Positions 1 to 10,629 of a stretch of 41,918 nt of DNA are shown here, piece after piece. The DNA lies in NCBI GenBank assembly GCA_017466375.1, contig JAFTUH010000016.1:1-41918 (forward strand), read 5' to 3'. How positions within the stretch are numbered: the first letter of the stretch is position 1; every line of letters begins with the position of its first letter. Source of the DNA: Clostridia bacterium. GTDB taxonomy: Bacteria > Bacillota > Clostridia > Oscillospirales > CAG-272. The position numbers were made by a program, and so were the translations under genes. The notes under the pieces are model-generated. The model did no database searches, was not told the DNA's origin, and saw nothing but the letters and a program-made list of their open reading frames with translations.

Positions 1-3000
1 TCATCTTGTCGGCCATTTCCTTTGCTGCGATACCGTTGAACGATACGTAGTACAGGCTGCCGCCGAGAACATCCCATTCGGACGGATAGAAGGTTCTGGT
101 TACGTCTGCTCTGCCGTCTGCATATTCCTTCGTTACGACAACGTAGCATTCCTCATCTGCCGGAATCTTTGCCTTCGGGAAGAAGAAGCTGAGGGACAGC
201 TCGTTACCGAGCGTCATCGATGCACCGCTCATTGCGAACGGCTCGCATACGGGACAGCCTGCAACGGTGGAGCTTTCAGCCTGAAGCTGCTTCTCGCCGC
301 ACTCGCAAACGCCGTATACAGCGTGCGGATGCTCTGCATCGATTTCCTGACCTGCCGTGTAGCTGTGACCGGTAGCCGGGATCTCCTCAGTGATCGTATC
401 ACCGCAGTTTGCACAGGTCTTGGTCTGTACACCTGCCTCGGTGCAGGTAGCGGGAGTGGTTACAACAAACTCGCCGTACGCGTGACCGGTAGCCGGGATC
501 TCCTCGGAGATCGTATCACCGCAGTTTGCACAAGTCTGGGACTTGGAGCCTGCAGCGGTGCACGTTGCGGGCGTTTCGATCCACTCGCCGTATGCATGAC
601 CGATTGCATCGATTGTTTCCGTGATCGTGTCACCGCAGTTTGCACAGGTCTGCGTCTTCACGCCGTCCTCGGTGCAGGTAGCGGGAGTTGTTACAACAAA
701 TTCACCGTATGCGTGACCGGTAGCGGGGATTTCCTCAGTCTCTTCTGCGCCGCATGCGCACAGTCTTGCGTTGATACCAACCTCAGTACAGGTCGGTTCA
801 GACTTGATTGCCCATGCACCGAAGGAGTGACCGGTAGCCGGGACTTCCTCCGTGATCGTGTCACCGCAGTTTGCACAGGTCTTCGTCTGCACACCGGTCT
901 CCGTACAGGTCGGATCGGTGGTGATTACGAATTCGCCGTACGCGTGACCGGTAGCCGGGATCGTCTCGGTTTCTTCAAGATCGCAAGAGCAAATTCTTGC
1001 GCGAAGACCGGTTTCGGTACAGGTGGGTTCCGTAACGATTGCCCACTCACTGAAAGCGTGTTCGTGATCGGTCCAACCGTCGGGTCTGAGCGGCTCGCCG
1101 TTGATCAGCATGCGTCCTTCTTCATCGAAATCCTGCCAGCCGGTGTAGCCAAGGTTGTTGTGCGTGGTTACCCAGTAGGTGCCGGTAACGATGACGGAGG
1201 AGCTGTTGCAGTAGTAGTAGTAGCCGTTGTAGATGAACAGACCGAGGTTGTTCTGCATGACGTTGTCGATGTAGTACGCGAGGTTACCGTTCTCCAGACG
1301 GACGATACCGTTCTTGACGCCGGTGTCCTCGCCGGGCTGTTCGGGCTCGCCTTCTTCAAGGATCATGCGGCCGAGCTCGTCGAAGTAGTGCCAGCCGGTG
1401 AATCCGAGACCGTTGTCATAGGAGATCCAGTAGCGGCAGTCCTTGACAGCCTTGAAGGTGGACGGGAAGTAGTAATAGTAGCCGTCCTCGGCATACACGA
1501 GACCTTCGACAGCGATACCGTTTCTGATGTAGTAGGTATAGCCGTCCAGATCCAGCAGACCGGTGTAATTCTTCTGCCATACACCTTCGGTATCGAAGTA
1601 GTAGTGACCGGAGTTGGAAAGCTTGACAATACCGACAGCAAGGTATGCACCCCACTGTGCGAAGTAGGTGTTGCCGTCGAGGTCGAACATGGTGTTCTGC
1701 ATCCATGTGCCTGCCCAACGGTAGCGCTTACCGGTTGCATCCTCGACGAGATCACCTCTTACGAGGACGTAATCCTCAAACGTGTAGGTGTAGCCGTCGA
1801 TGGTCTGTACGCCGGTGACAGCGTAGGACGTTGCGGGATCGAAGTAGTAGAAGTCGCCGTTGACCTGATGCCATCCGAGCATGATCTCGCCGAGCTTCGC
1901 ATAACGGACGAGCGTGCCGCCGTTTTCGATAATCAGGCCGGTGTACTTCGTCTGTGCGGTGTTGACACCGTTTACGCCGAAGTCGTAGTAGTAGCCGTCA
2001 GCCATGGCGATACCGGTAAGGCGTTCGCCGGCGACGTAGTACGCGTAACCGCCGTCCTCAACGACCCAGCCGGCCTTGACAGCGTTTACGAGCGTGTAGG
2101 TGTCTTCCATTTCTTTATAAATAGCACCGAAGGAAGCACCCTTTTCGGACTCATCGTTCGGGTTGACAAACGGGATCAGACCGTAGATCTCCTGGTTCTC
2201 AGGCTTGAGAGCGAAGGAGTACAGAGCGTTTGCACGCAGGAAGATGTTGTAGCTGATCGAACCGGTATGAACAGGCGTCAGTGCATGTCTGGTGTTCCAG
2301 GCGGCGTCTGCCTTGGGCGTGAGCTTGATGCCGTTCACGATGCAAAGCGGGTTAGCCGTCTCGGGATCGATAGCCTGCGTCTGGTCAATCCAGCTCAGCT
2401 TCATCGTCAGCGAGTTGGTAGCCTCATCAAACGTAGTGCCGGTGAGGGTGAAGTACTCATTGATGATGGTGAGCTCGCTGTAGTCCACGTCGAAGTTGGG
2501 ATCGAAGTAGAGTACGGGCGTAACCTCAGTCAGAACGCTGACACGCTCTGCGAGCTGGAGGAGGAACGTCCAAGCGGAAGCGTCCGCCATATCCGCGCCC
2601 GGAAGCATGTAGATAAGATCGCTCAGGACCTCGGGAATCGGAATCTGGCTCATATCCATTGCGAAGACGTAGTCCGTCGTCATGACCTGAGAAGGATCCA
2701 CAACGGTGTACGTTCTGTCGTCCTCGGTGGTGGAGTTGGTAACCGTACGGTACCATGCAAGCAGACGGTCGCCGCCGGTCGCCTTCTCGAAGTCGAAGGT
2801 GTTCTCTCCCTGTCTGTACAGGTTGACGGTGATCGATGCGGTTGCCTCAGCAAAGGCTGCGAGGGTAGCCGAAACCTTTACGACCTTGAGACCGGAAGCC
2901 TCGTGACCGACGAAGGTGAAGCCGGAGATCGTAGCGGCTGCGGGATTGTCGAAGGAGAAGATCACGTCGTTTTCGTTAATGGCGATTTCCTTGTTCTCAT

Positions 3001-6000
3001 AGCGTGCAGCTACGGGCAGGGTGATCGCGGATTCATAAACGGCATCGATCGTGGCTTTCTTGAAGTAGATCTTGTCGGGGTTAGCGACCGTCATCGTCTT
3101 CTGACCGATCACAGCGCCGTCGAGCATGAGGTATACGGTGACGGGACCGAGACGGTAGCCGGTGAAGACGCCGTTTGCGTCAACGGATGCGGCAGCGGCA
3201 TCGGAGACAGCCCACGTGGTACCTGCGGGAAGCTCTGCGGAAGCACCGGTTGCGCTGACACCGACGGGTGTGAGCTGAACGGGCGTGCCGACCGTTGCGT
3301 AGCTGTAATCGCTCTCGATCTTCGCATGATCGAATGCGGTTGCGGAGGGAGCGGTGGAAACGAACATGAGGGAAGCGGAAACGGAGCGTTGGAAGCCGTC
3401 GGAGGGCGTATTGACGAGGGAGAGCTCATCGTCGCCTTCCTGCTTTGCGACGTAGGTGGAGGATCCGCCGCCGTCGAGGTTGACTGCGATCACACAGCCT
3501 GCCTCTTTCATGATGTGAGCAAGCTCAATCATGGAGCATCCGCAGGATACGGGCTCCTGGCGTCCGTCAGCAACGACGAGGACGACCTTACCGGAAGCGG
3601 TGATACCGACAGCGGTACGGCTTGCGCGGTCAGCGGCGTAGTTAGCGCCGGCAGTCACGTTGATCTCGCCGTCCTTGACGAGGATCGCGCCGAAGCCTGC
3701 GATACCTTCCTGGATTCTGCCCTTGTAGATCTTTTCGTATTCCTCGGTCGTTCCGATAACGGGGGTACCGTCCTTCAGAATACCGAAGAAGCCGCTTGCG
3801 TTGATCGGGTGATACTCGACGCCGCCCATGATGAGCAGACCGCCGGGCTCACCGGTCGTCATGTTGTAGCCCGCGCCGTTCGTCGATGCGACAACGGTGT
3901 AGTTCGGGATGTAGTACGGGCTCGTGGGATCGCCGTATTTTGCCTGTGCGGCATTTGCCTGATCCTCAACGCGCGACATTTTCCAGCCGGCTGCAGGATC
4001 GTTGTTGTTGTAGTTTGCGTAGATGTTTACGTCGTCTCTGGTGATATCACCGGTAGCGACGTAGTACGCGAGCTGCTTTCCGTCCGCCGTTGTCGCGTGC
4101 TTGATCTCTTGGGTGACACCGGGAGCCAGCGTGGAGGATACGTTGGAGAACGGCGTGAAGTACGGGTTGGTGAGATCTTCGATGTAGTCGCCTGCGAGCT
4201 CGCAGATGTAGTCTGCGAATGCATAGCAGACGGCGCGTCTCAGATCGGTGAGATCGCTCGCATTGAACTCTCTCGTGCCCTCGAGGGTAGCGATTACCTT
4301 GTTGCCCGTGTACTCTGCGTAAACGGCATCACGGAGCTGAGCGCGGGTGCCTGCACCGTCAAGACGGCCTCTGATGAAGAAGTCCGCGCGGTCTTCAAGC
4401 GTCAGCTCGGTGGTAAAGTAATCCGCCATGATTGCCGCCATATCACCTGCGGCGTACTCTTCGGCACCGTAGAGCATATCCATGACGTAGTAAGCGTCCA
4501 GATCGGCGAACATATCGCTCTCACCGAACTGTTCAGCCTCATTCGGGAGGTTGACGCCGACGTAGTTTTCGTGGATGTATGCAACCATATCCTCAAGCGA
4601 GCCGCTGACGAAATGTCTGTCTGCGGTGCTGAGGAGGTCAACGAGGTCGCCTGCCCAACCGCCGACGTCGGCGTGGTTGATGCTGCCCTTGTTGTGGTGC
4701 GTCATATCCATAACGCCGAACATATGGCTGAAGTCAACGTAGTCACCGTTCGGGAGAATGAAGGGGTTGATCTCCTTCAGACCGGTGATCATGAAGTAGT
4801 TACCGTCGGTAACCTGAGAGTTGATGGCATCCTCTGCCTCGCGGACGTATTTGGCGAAAGCGGCGTTTTCGTAGCCTGCCATGATACCCCAGGAGCCGGA
4901 GTTGTAGCGCTCGACACCGGTACGGATGTACTTGATTACGAGATCAAGCGGATCCTCGTTCGGGTTGTCGTATGCGTACTGCTGAGCCAGCGTTTCGAGA
5001 TAGCCGAGGTTCGTGATGAACTCCTCGTACGTGTCGATGGAGGGTGTTTCAAGCATCGGGATCAGTACGAACGTGGAGTATTCACATCCGTCACAGCTCT
5101 CGTAGGGGTGATAACCCTCATCGGTATAGGTCGGAGCCTTGCCCGGGTAGGACTGAATGTTGTGACCGGTAGCGGGCGTCTCGGTCTGCTCAGCGATTAC
5201 CTCGCCGCAGACGGAGCAGACGATACCGTCGGAGATACCGGTGGTCTCGCATCCTGCGGGCGTGCCGGGAATGATCTCCTCGGTGTGACCGAGCGCGTCC
5301 ACTTTCTCCTGTGCCACGGTGACTTCACCGCAGACGGAGCAGTGCTTGCCTTCCGTTAGACCGGTTTCGGTACAAGTCGGAGCGACAGCGGCGTCGATCA
5401 CCTCGGTGTGACCGAGTGCGGCAACCTCTTCTTGTGCCACGATGATCTCACCGCAGACGGAGCAGCGCTTGCCTTCGGTCAGACCGGTAGCGGTACAGGT
5501 AGGAGCGACAGCGGGAACAGTCTCTTCGACGTGTCCGCCGGCAGAGGAGATCGTCTCACCGCAGACGGTACAAACGAGGTCCTCGGTGCAGCTTGCGTTC
5601 TCGCCTGCTTTGTGACCGGTAGCGGGAACAACTTCCTGTGCCACGATGGTCGCGTTACAAACGGAGCAGTGCGAGCCTTCGGTCAGACCGTTTTCGGTAC
5701 AAGTCGGAGCGACTGCTGCATCGATCACCTCGGTGTGACCGAGAGCCGGGGTCACCGTTGCGCCGCAGACGGTACAAACCTGATCCTCGGTACAGGTCGC
5801 GTTCGCACCTGCGGTATGACCGAGTGCGTCGATCGTTTCGGTGTAGATGTCACCGCAGACGCAGACGTAGGTCTTGGAGCCGGTTTCCGTACAGGTAGGA
5901 GCGGTTTCGCCGGTGAGCGTGTACTGATGTGCGCACGTCATGATCCATGCGCCGTTTGCGTAGGTGTACGTACCGTCGGGGCTCGTCGTCTCGAGATACG

Positions 6001-8341
6001 TGCCGTCCGCATTCATGAGTTTTGCGCTCGTCATGGGGATAGCGTCATACGTTTCCGCAGCGATACCCAGAGCAGCGTTGCCCGCCTGTCTGAGCTGATA
6101 AGCCGTCGTGGCGGGTGCGGATTTCATGTAAACGACAGCGGTATCGGTACCGGTAACGGCGGCGCCGCCTGCGGTCGTGTAGAGATAGCCGGAGGTAGCG
6201 TAGATCGTACCGCTGACGATAACTTTTGCGTCAACGAGATCGGCTTCGGTACGGGTGTACGTTCTGCCGGGAGCGTACTTGACGGCCTGGAACTTAACGT
6301 CCATATTGGTGCCGGTCGGTGCGCCAAAGCAGTAGGTATCCCACTGATCTGCATCGTACAGCTGTACTTTCACGCCTTGGCCGATGGTGCAGACAGCACC
6401 CTCTTCGACGATGATCTCGGAGCCGGGGAGCATGCTGATATCCTGCGTGATCGAGATGTTGCTTCCGCTCTTCACGGTGAGGGAGATGTTGGAGTTGATC
6501 GGCAGGATGTAGTCGGCGGATTTGATGGAGGAGATAGAAACCTTCATCGTGATCGGGGACATGGAGAGCGAACCGTTTACCTCAACGATAAGGCGGTCGG
6601 TCGCGCCGTCGTAGCGCTTGGTGACCGTACCGGAGGTGAGGTTGAACATTGCGCCGGAGGATGCAATAAAGGAGACGGACGGCGTCTGCTCACCGATGAT
6701 CGATACGGTGATTGCCGTGAAGCTCGTCTCGGTTGCGCCTGCCTCAAGCGTCAGCGGAACCTCGATGTTCTGTACGTAGTACTGGGACAGCGGGAAGACT
6801 TCGTTCTTCATATCGGTGGTCTGGGAACCGCCGCGGTAGTCTTCAAACTGGAAGCACTCGTAAACCTTCGAGCCGCTCTTGGCGAGGATGGAACCGGAAC
6901 CGGTGATGAAGCCCCATGCGTACAGGGATGCACCGGAGTTTACGGTAATGGAGGAGCCTGCCTCCATCTTCATCATACTGACCGGACCGGAGGGCGAGCC
7001 TGCGTTCTTACCGCCGGCAGCCGCGACAACCTTACTCGAAAGGCTGATCGCGCCGTTTACGGTGATGTGTGCGCCGGACGCCAGCGTCAGCGTGCGGTAA
7101 ACGGTGGGAGCCGTATACGTCGTACCGGTGGTCTTGGGTGTCGTCGTGTACAGCGTGTTTGCGCTGTCAAACGGAACGAGCAGCGTAATACCTGCGGGGA
7201 TCGTGTAGCTGCCCGCGGAAACCGTACCGTTATTCAGAATAACGATGGTGGATTTTGCCGCTGCGATCGCTGCCGCAAGACCCTCGACCATGTATGCGTT
7301 ATCGACGAGGAACCAAGCGGTACCAGCTGCAGCGAATGCAGCCTTGACGGTCATATCCGCCGCCGGCTTCAGCGTAAAGGACGCGGACGTGGAAAGGATA
7401 TTACCGGAAACGTCCGTCCAGCCGAGGAAGGCGGAGCCGGTGTTTGCGGTGGCAGTAACGGTCGCACCTTCCAGCGGGATCTCGACCGTGCCGCCGTCGG
7501 CAACAGCCGTGCCGTTTACGGTAACGGAGCCGGAGGCGCTGTCGTAATCGAACGTGACATTCGAGGACGTAGCCGCCGCGGTAACGGCGAAGTTGCTCAT
7601 TTTGAGCGTGTTCGTCGTGCTGTTCTTACCGGTTACGATCGTGATCGTGAACGTCTCACCGGCGGCGAGCAGCTTGGAGAACGAGCCGGAGGAACCGGTT
7701 CTGACCGTGCCGTCGATGGTGAGCTGGTTCATGTTCGTAGCCGTCCAATCGAAGGAGACGGTTGCAGCCGCGCCGGACTCGTTGTCGACGAGGATGGTCG
7801 TCGTCTTGGCAGACGCACCGATTCCCAAGAAACCGCCGGAGCCCTTCGCGGTAACGGTGACCGTGCCGCCGGAGAGACTGTTGTCCGTAGCACCGCTGAC
7901 GTCGACACGTACGCCGGTAACGGGCGTATGGCTGCCGGACGTAGCGGTGGCCGCGGGCTTTCTAATCTGTTCGAGCGCAGCGTAAACGCGGCCGAACGTC
8001 TCAACGGATTCTTTGTTGTTGAACCATGCGATTTCATCCGCATTCAGCGTGCGGACAAGCGGTTTGATTGCATCGACTGCACCGTAGAATGCATCCAGTT
8101 CGTTTGCATCCATAGCGAGCGCAGCTCTTGCGATCTGTGCATCGGTCATGTAAGCTGCCGCGCCGGAAGCGGCAACAGCGGTGTCGATTTCCGCGAGGAT
8201 CGCGTCATATTTGGCGAAGACCTCGGCTTCCTCGTCATGCGTGTGCGCATCGGAAGCAAATACCTGCATCGGTACTACGGAGAGGAGCATCATGACCGTC
8301 AGGAAAACGGATAAGATTCTCTTGGTAGTGTGAGATAACAT
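1..8341 (-). CDS. giant secreted multidomain protein with NAGPA domain and choline-binding-like repeats (3' end off window)
   Basis: About 2780 residues are visible; the C-terminus runs off the left edge. The ATG at 8341 follows an AAGAAAGGAAAG ribosome site and opens a Sec signal peptide (KRILSVFLTVMMLLSV, likely cut after VFA near residue 29). Next come a short helical domain, beta-rich modules with an InlB-like piece (about residue 300), seven Cys-rich 'PTCTE..CSVCG..LGH' units (about 800-1080), and a helical region. A phosphodiester glycosidase/NAGPA domain (about 1434-1664) carries VVADGR and NLDGGGSST (1621-1629). A Big-like domain follows, then aromatic GW/YYF cell-wall/choline-binding-like repeats (about 2070-2417) and six more Cys-rich 'ATGH' units (about 2427-2683). 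The family is known to cleave sugar phosphodiesters; cell-wall glycan or teichoic-acid remodelling is inferred. It starts 72 nt after licD with no obvious promoter of its own, only a weak CGGCA/TGCCG hairpin between them, so co-transcription with the glycan operon is likely. Confidence 0.85.
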   Translation of the reverse strand, partial: MLSHTTKRILSVFLTVMMLLSVVPMQVFASDAHTHDEEAEVFAKYDAILAEIDTAVAASGAAAYMTDAQIARAALAMDANELDAFYGAVDAIKPLVRTLNADEIAWFNNKESVETFGRVYAALEQIRKPAATATSGSHTPVTGVRVDVSGATDNSLSGGTVTVTAKGSGGFLGIGASAKTTTILVDNESGAAATVSFDWTATNMNQLTIDGTVRTGSSGSFSKLLAAGETFTITIVTGKNSTTNTLKMSNFAVTAAATSSNVTFDYDSASGSVTVNGTAVADGGTVEIPLEGATVTATANTGSAFLGWTDVSGNILSTSASFTLKPAADMTVKAAFAAAGTAWFLVDNAYMVEGLAAAIAAAKSTIVILNNGTVSAGSYTIPAGITLLVPFDSANTLYTTTPKTTGTTYTAPTVYRTLTLASGAHITVNGAISLSSKVVAAAGGKNAGSPSGPVSMMKMEAGSSITVNSGASLYAWGFITGSGSILAKSGSKVYECFQFEDYRGGSQTTDMKNEVFPLSQYYVQNIEVPLTLEAGATETSFTAITVSIIGEQTPSVSFIASSGAMFNLTSGTVTKRYDGATDRLIVEVNGSLSMSPITMKVSISSIKSADYILPINSNISLTVKSGSNISITQDISMLPGSEIIVEEGAVCTIGQGVKVQLYDADQWDTYCFGAPTGTNMDVKFQAVKYAPGRTYTRTEADLVDAKVIVSGTIYATSGYLYTTAGGAAVTGTDTAVVYMKSAPATTAYQLRQAGNAALGIAAETYDAIPMTSAKLMNADGTYLETTSPDGTYTYANGAWIMTCAHQYTLTGETAPTCTETGSKTYVCVCGDIYTETIDALGHTAGANATCTEDQVCTVCGATVTPALGHTEVIDAAVAPTCTENGLTEGSHCSVCNATIVAQEVVPATGHKAGENASCTEDLVCTVCGETISSAGGHVEETVPAVAPTCTATGLTEGKRCSVCGEIIVAQEEVAALGHTEVIDAAVAPTCTETGLTEGKHCSVCGEVTVAQEKVDALGHTEEIIPGTPAGCETTGISDGIVCSVCGEVIAEQTETPATGHNIQSYPGKAPTYTDEGYHPYESCDGCEYSTFVLIPMLETPSIDTYEEFITNLGYLETLAQQYAYDNPNEDPLDLVIKYIRTGVERYNSGSWGIMAGYENAAFAKYVREAEDAINSQVTDGNYFMITGLKEINPFILPNGDYVDFSHMFGVMDMTHHNKGSINHADVGGWAGDLVDLLSTADRHFVSGSLEDMVAYIHENYVGVNLPNEAEQFGESDMFADLDAYYVMDMLYGAEEYAAGDMAAIMADYFTTELTLEDRADFFIRGRLDGAGTRAQLRDAVYAEYTGNKVIATLEGTREFNASDLTDLRRAVCYAFADYICELAGDYIEDLTNPYFTPFSNVSSTLAPGVTQEIKHATTADGKQLAYYVATGDITRDDVNIYANYNNNDPAAGWKMSRVEDQANAAQAKYGDPTSPYYIPNYTVVASTNGAGYNMTTGEPGGLLIMGGVEYHPINASGFFGILKDGTPVIGTTEEYEKIYKGRIQEGIAGFGAILVKDGEINVTAGANYAADRASRTAVGITASGKVVLVVADGRQEPVSCGCSMIELAHIMKEAGCVIAVNLDGGGSSTYVAKQEGDDELSLVNTPSDGFQRSVSASLMFVSTAPSATAFDHAKIESDYSYATVGTPVQLTPVGVSATGASAELPAGTTWAVSDAAAASVDANGVFTGYRLGPVTVYLMLDGAVIGQKTMTVANPDKIYFKKATIDAVYESAITLPVAARYENKEIAINENDVIFSFDNPAAATISGFTFVGHEASGLKVVKVSATLAAFAEATASITVNLYRQGENTFDFEKATGGDRLLAWYRTVTNSTTEDDRTYTVVDPSQVMTTDYVFAMDMSQIPIPEVLSDLIYMLPGADMADASAWTFLLQLAERVSVLTEVTPVLYFDPNFDVDYSELTIINEYFTLTGTTFDEATNSLTMKLSWIDQTQAIDPETANPLCIVNGIKLTPKADAAWNTRHALTPVHTGSISYNIFLRANALYSFALKPENQEIYGLIPFVNPNDESEKGASFGAIYKEMEDTYTLVNAVKAGWVVEDGGYAYYVAGERLTGIAMADGYYYDFGVNGVNTAQTKYTGLIIENGGTLVRYAKLGEIMLGWHQVNGDFYYFDPATSYAVTGVQTIDGYTYTFEDYVLVRGDLVEDATGKRYRWAGTWMQNTMFDLDGNTYFAQWGAYLAVGIVKLSNSGHYYFDTEGVWQKNYTGLLDLDGYTYYIRNGIAVEGLVYAEDGYYYYFPSTFKAVKDCRYWISYDNGLGFTGWHYFDELGRMILEEGEPEQPGEDTGVKNGIVRLENGNLAYYIDNVMQNNLGLFIYNGYYYYCNSSSVIVTGTYWVTTHNNLGYTGWQDFDEEGRMLINGEPLRPDGWTDHEHAFSEWAIVTEPTCTETGLRARICSCDLEETETIPATGHAYGEFVITTDPTCTETGVQTKTCANCGDTITEEVPATGHSFGAWAIKSEPTCTEVGINARLCACGAEETEEIPATGHAYGEFVVTTPATCTEDGVKTQTCANCGDTITETIDAIGHAYGEWIETPATCTAAGSKSQTCANCGDTISEEIPATGHAYGEFVVTTPATCTEAGVQTKTCANCGDTITEEIPATGHSYTAGQEIDAEHPHAVYGVCECGEKQLQAESSTVAGCPVCEPFAMSGASMTLGNELSLSFFFPKAKIPADEECYVVVTKEYADGRADVTRTFYPSEWDVLGGSLYYVSFNGIAAKEMADKM

Positions 8342-8413
8342 AGTCTTTCCTTTCTTGATTGTGGATTTATATGTAAACGGCATTTCTGCCGAGAATTGTC
8401 TGCGTCCGGCGGG

Positions 8414-9247
8414 TTACATCCGCACATACGCTTCAAATTCGTGGTGGGAGATTTGCTTTTCCTTGGGCGGAGGGGTCATGTAATCGCCGTACAGATTTGT
8501 CAGAAATGTATGCGCGTCGGTGACGGCGGAGAACGGCTCCCCTTCAAAAGAGATTATCGAGAGCGAATCGAACAGGGCACGCGGCGCGATCTCCTTCGAG
8601 CCGAAATCGCCGACGAGGCGTCCCGCATAGGCGGCGTCCGCGTACGGCTTCTTCCGCACGAATTTTGTCAGCATCGCGTCGATTTTCCGCCTGCCGATCA
8701 TGCGGCTGAGGAGGTAGCAGAGATACCGAAGCGGCTCGTAGTACCATTTCCGCAGTTTGGATCGGTGGTATCTCGACCAGACGGAGGTGATCTTCAGCCC
8801 ATGCAGAAACGTAAACAGCATGCACCGGCGTTTGGCGGCACGGTACGAGTCTGCGATTCCGTCCACGGGGAAGATGTCCACGTATACGCCGAAGCGCGCG
8901 TTTTTCTCATCCATGCCCGCCTCGATCACCGTTGTGTCGGGATCGCACGCCTTCGCAAACGGATACCCGTATGCGTCGCCTTGGACCTCCGCACAGAACA
9001 GATCAAACGGCGCGCCGGATTCTTTCACGAGTGCGATGAAACGGTCGTAATCGGGGCGCGGCATCATGATATCGATGTCATCGTCCCACGGGATGAAGCC
9101 GCCGTGGCGCACAGCGCCGAGCAGGGTGCCTCCCGTCAGGCTGTAGCGGATTCCGTTTGCGTCGCACAGATCCCGCACGGCGCACAGAACGGCAAAGATC
9201 CGCGTGCGGATCTCGTCGATCTCCAGCCTTCGCATGCCCGGCGTCAC
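8414..9247 (-). CDS. licD: LicD family phosphotransferase
   Basis: A 277-aa LicD-family nucleotidyltransferase-fold protein. Members transfer phosphocholine or similar groups to surface glycans. The family signature is intact near residues 39-60: GGTLLGAVRHGG followed by the acidic WDDDIDI metal site. The GTG at 9247 is preferred because it overlaps the TGA of the upstream glycosyltransferase by four bases and has GAGG eight bases upstream. An in-frame ATG at 9235 is the alternative. It is the fourth gene of a tightly packed glycan operon and directly precedes the giant secreted protein with choline-binding-like repeats, which suggests the two may act on the same surface decoration. The transferred group cannot be read from the sequence, and no licA/licC-type choline activation genes are in the window. 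Confidence 0.88.
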   Translation of the reverse strand: MTPGMRRLEIDEIRTRIFAVLCAVRDLCDANGIRYSLTGGTLLGAVRHGGFIPWDDDIDIMMPRPDYDRFIALVKESGAPFDLFCAEVQGDAYGYPFAKACDPDTTVIEAGMDEKNARFGVYVDIFPVDGIADSYRAAKRRCMLFTFLHGLKITSVWSRYHRSKLRKWYYEPLRYLCYLLSRMIGRRKIDAMLTKFVRKKPYADAAYAGRLVGDFGSKEIAPRALFDSLSIISFEGEPFSAVTDAHTFLTNLYGDYMTPPPKEKQISHHEFEAYVRM

Positions 9248-10080
9248 GTTTTCGACCTCGCGAATTTCTTGAAGACGAGCGAGCGCAGAGAGTTCGGCAT
9301 CAGAATCTGCAGAATGAAGCGCTCCGTGACATTGATCAGATACCGCGGCAGGGAGATGATTTTCTTTTTCAGCATATACCCCTGCAGCTTTGCTTCGCTT
9401 TGAAAATACCTCTTTCCGCCGCGGCGGCAGTAGGTGTCGGCGTTGACACGGGCGTGCACCAGTGTGTCGGGGAGATTGGCAAATCGCATCCCGGCGAGGT
9501 ACATGCGCGCCCAGAGGTAGTAATCCTCGTCGCAGTACCAATCCAGGTAGCCGCCTGCCTCCTCTACGTGAGATTTGCGGAACATGACCGTCATCTGATT
9601 GAACGGGCATCTCCGCTTCATATAGCTGCAGATATCACCGTGCGCCGTCGGTACGGTGCGGTAGCCGATGATGTTGTCCTCGGCGTCCATGAACTCAGCG
9701 ATCTTGCCGCCGATGATGGAGAGCGCCGGGTCCTTTGTCATCGCGGCGATCTGCTTTTCAAACCGATCGGGCAGGGCGATGTCGTCCGCGTCCATCAGTG
9801 CGACGATTTCGTGCGTGCAGTTTGCCAGTCCGATCCGCCGCGCATCACCGTGACCGCGGTTTTCGGGCAGGCGGATGACGCGGAACGTATCCCCGTTTTC
9901 AAAGGAATCGATCACATCGCCGAGCGTGTCGGGTACAGGTCCGTCCACGACTAAAACGACCTCGTCGGGCGGTACGCTCTGCGAAAGGATGCTGTTCACC
10001 GCCTCCCGAAACCAGTCGGGATTGTCTTTCCCGTATACGCACATCGATACGGAGAATTTTTCATTCGTCATTTTCAGCAT
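9244..10080 (-). CDS. family 2 glycosyltransferase
   Basis: A 278-aa GT-A fold glycosyltransferase that probably adds a sugar to a lipid-linked glycan in the cytoplasm. The N-terminal SVSMCVYGKDNPDW and VVLVVDGP segments, the ALMDADDIALPDRF stretch holding the DxD metal/nucleotide-sugar site, and WYCDEDYYLWARM (the ED acceptor motif) are typical of GT2 enzymes of capsule and exopolysaccharide clusters. The ATG at 10080 is chosen because AAAGGAGG lies six bases upstream; upstream codons in frame are poorly conserved in type. It overlaps the acyltransferase by 20 nt and LicD by 4 nt, so translation is likely coupled. The donor sugar cannot be deduced. Confidence 0.88.
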   Translation of the reverse strand: MLKMTNEKFSVSMCVYGKDNPDWFREAVNSILSQSVPPDEVVLVVDGPVPDTLGDVIDSFENGDTFRVIRLPENRGHGDARRIGLANCTHEIVALMDADDIALPDRFEKQIAAMTKDPALSIIGGKIAEFMDAEDNIIGYRTVPTAHGDICSYMKRRCPFNQMTVMFRKSHVEEAGGYLDWYCDEDYYLWARMYLAGMRFANLPDTLVHARVNADTYCRRGGKRYFQSEAKLQGYMLKKKIISLPRYLINVTERFILQILMPNSLRSLVFKKFARSKT

Positions 10081-10597
10081 CGCGCACCTCCTTTTGTAAG
10101 ATTCTGCAGGGGACGCCGACCGCGGTCGCGCCCTCGGGAACATCGCAGTTCACAAGCGCACACGCGCCGACGACGGCACCCTTGCCGATCACAATGCCGC
10201 GATCGGAGCCGTTCTTGTTTTTGCTGAGCAGATTTGCCCGCATGCCGATATACGCGCCGTCCTCAATGCGGATCGGGCAGTGCTTCTGTCCGTGTCCGTG
10301 GCAGGTGAAGAACACGCCGTAGGAGATCGTCACATGATCCCCGATTTCGATCAGTTTGTGGCAGTGGTCATCCAAATAACATCGCATACCGATGTGGGTG
10401 TGCTTGCCGATTCTGAATCCGCAGATGCGGTAGAGCAGGATGCGGATGCAGTTGAACGGGCAGTTGGCGGCGACGGCGTTGGTCAGCCACTTTCGGAGCG
10501 GGATCGTAATGACGTGCCAGACGGAATATTCTCTCACATACGGCGGCGCCGGGCGCCTGTACAGCTTTTCGTATGCAGATGCGATCAGTTTTCCCAT
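10061..10597 (-). CDS. hexapeptide-repeat acyltransferase (WcaF-like)
   Basis: A 178-aa left-handed beta-helix acyltransferase, probably O-acetylating a sugar of the glycan made by this operon. After an N-terminal helical region (KWLTNAVAANCPFNCIRILLYR) come hexapeptide turns such as IGKHTHIGMRCYLDD, the HGHGQ catalytic-type histidine region, and IVIGKGAVVGACALV, ending in the family's VGVPCRIL motif. The length matches colanic-acid-type WcaF or maltose-acetyltransferase-like enzymes. The start at 10597 follows GGGAGG with good spacing. It lies 32 nt after the sugar transferase and overlaps the following glycosyltransferase by 20 nt. Confidence 0.85.
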   Translation of the reverse strand: MGKLIASAYEKLYRRPAPPYVREYSVWHVITIPLRKWLTNAVAANCPFNCIRILLYRICGFRIGKHTHIGMRCYLDDHCHKLIEIGDHVTISYGVFFTCHGHGQKHCPIRIEDGAYIGMRANLLSKNKNGSDRGIVIGKGAVVGACALVNCDVPEGATAVGVPCRILQKEVRDAENDE

Positions 10598-10629
10598 ACA
10601 GCCCTCCCGGTACGTGTTTTTTGATGTGT

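Noticed and set aside
323..8314. Two very long open frames on the plus strand (323-5359 and 5408-8314)
   Set aside because: They lie opposite the giant secreted protein, whose minus-strand reading has a signal peptide and several known domains. The plus-strand translation is low-complexity and has no start signals; it stays open because of the codon bias of the true gene.
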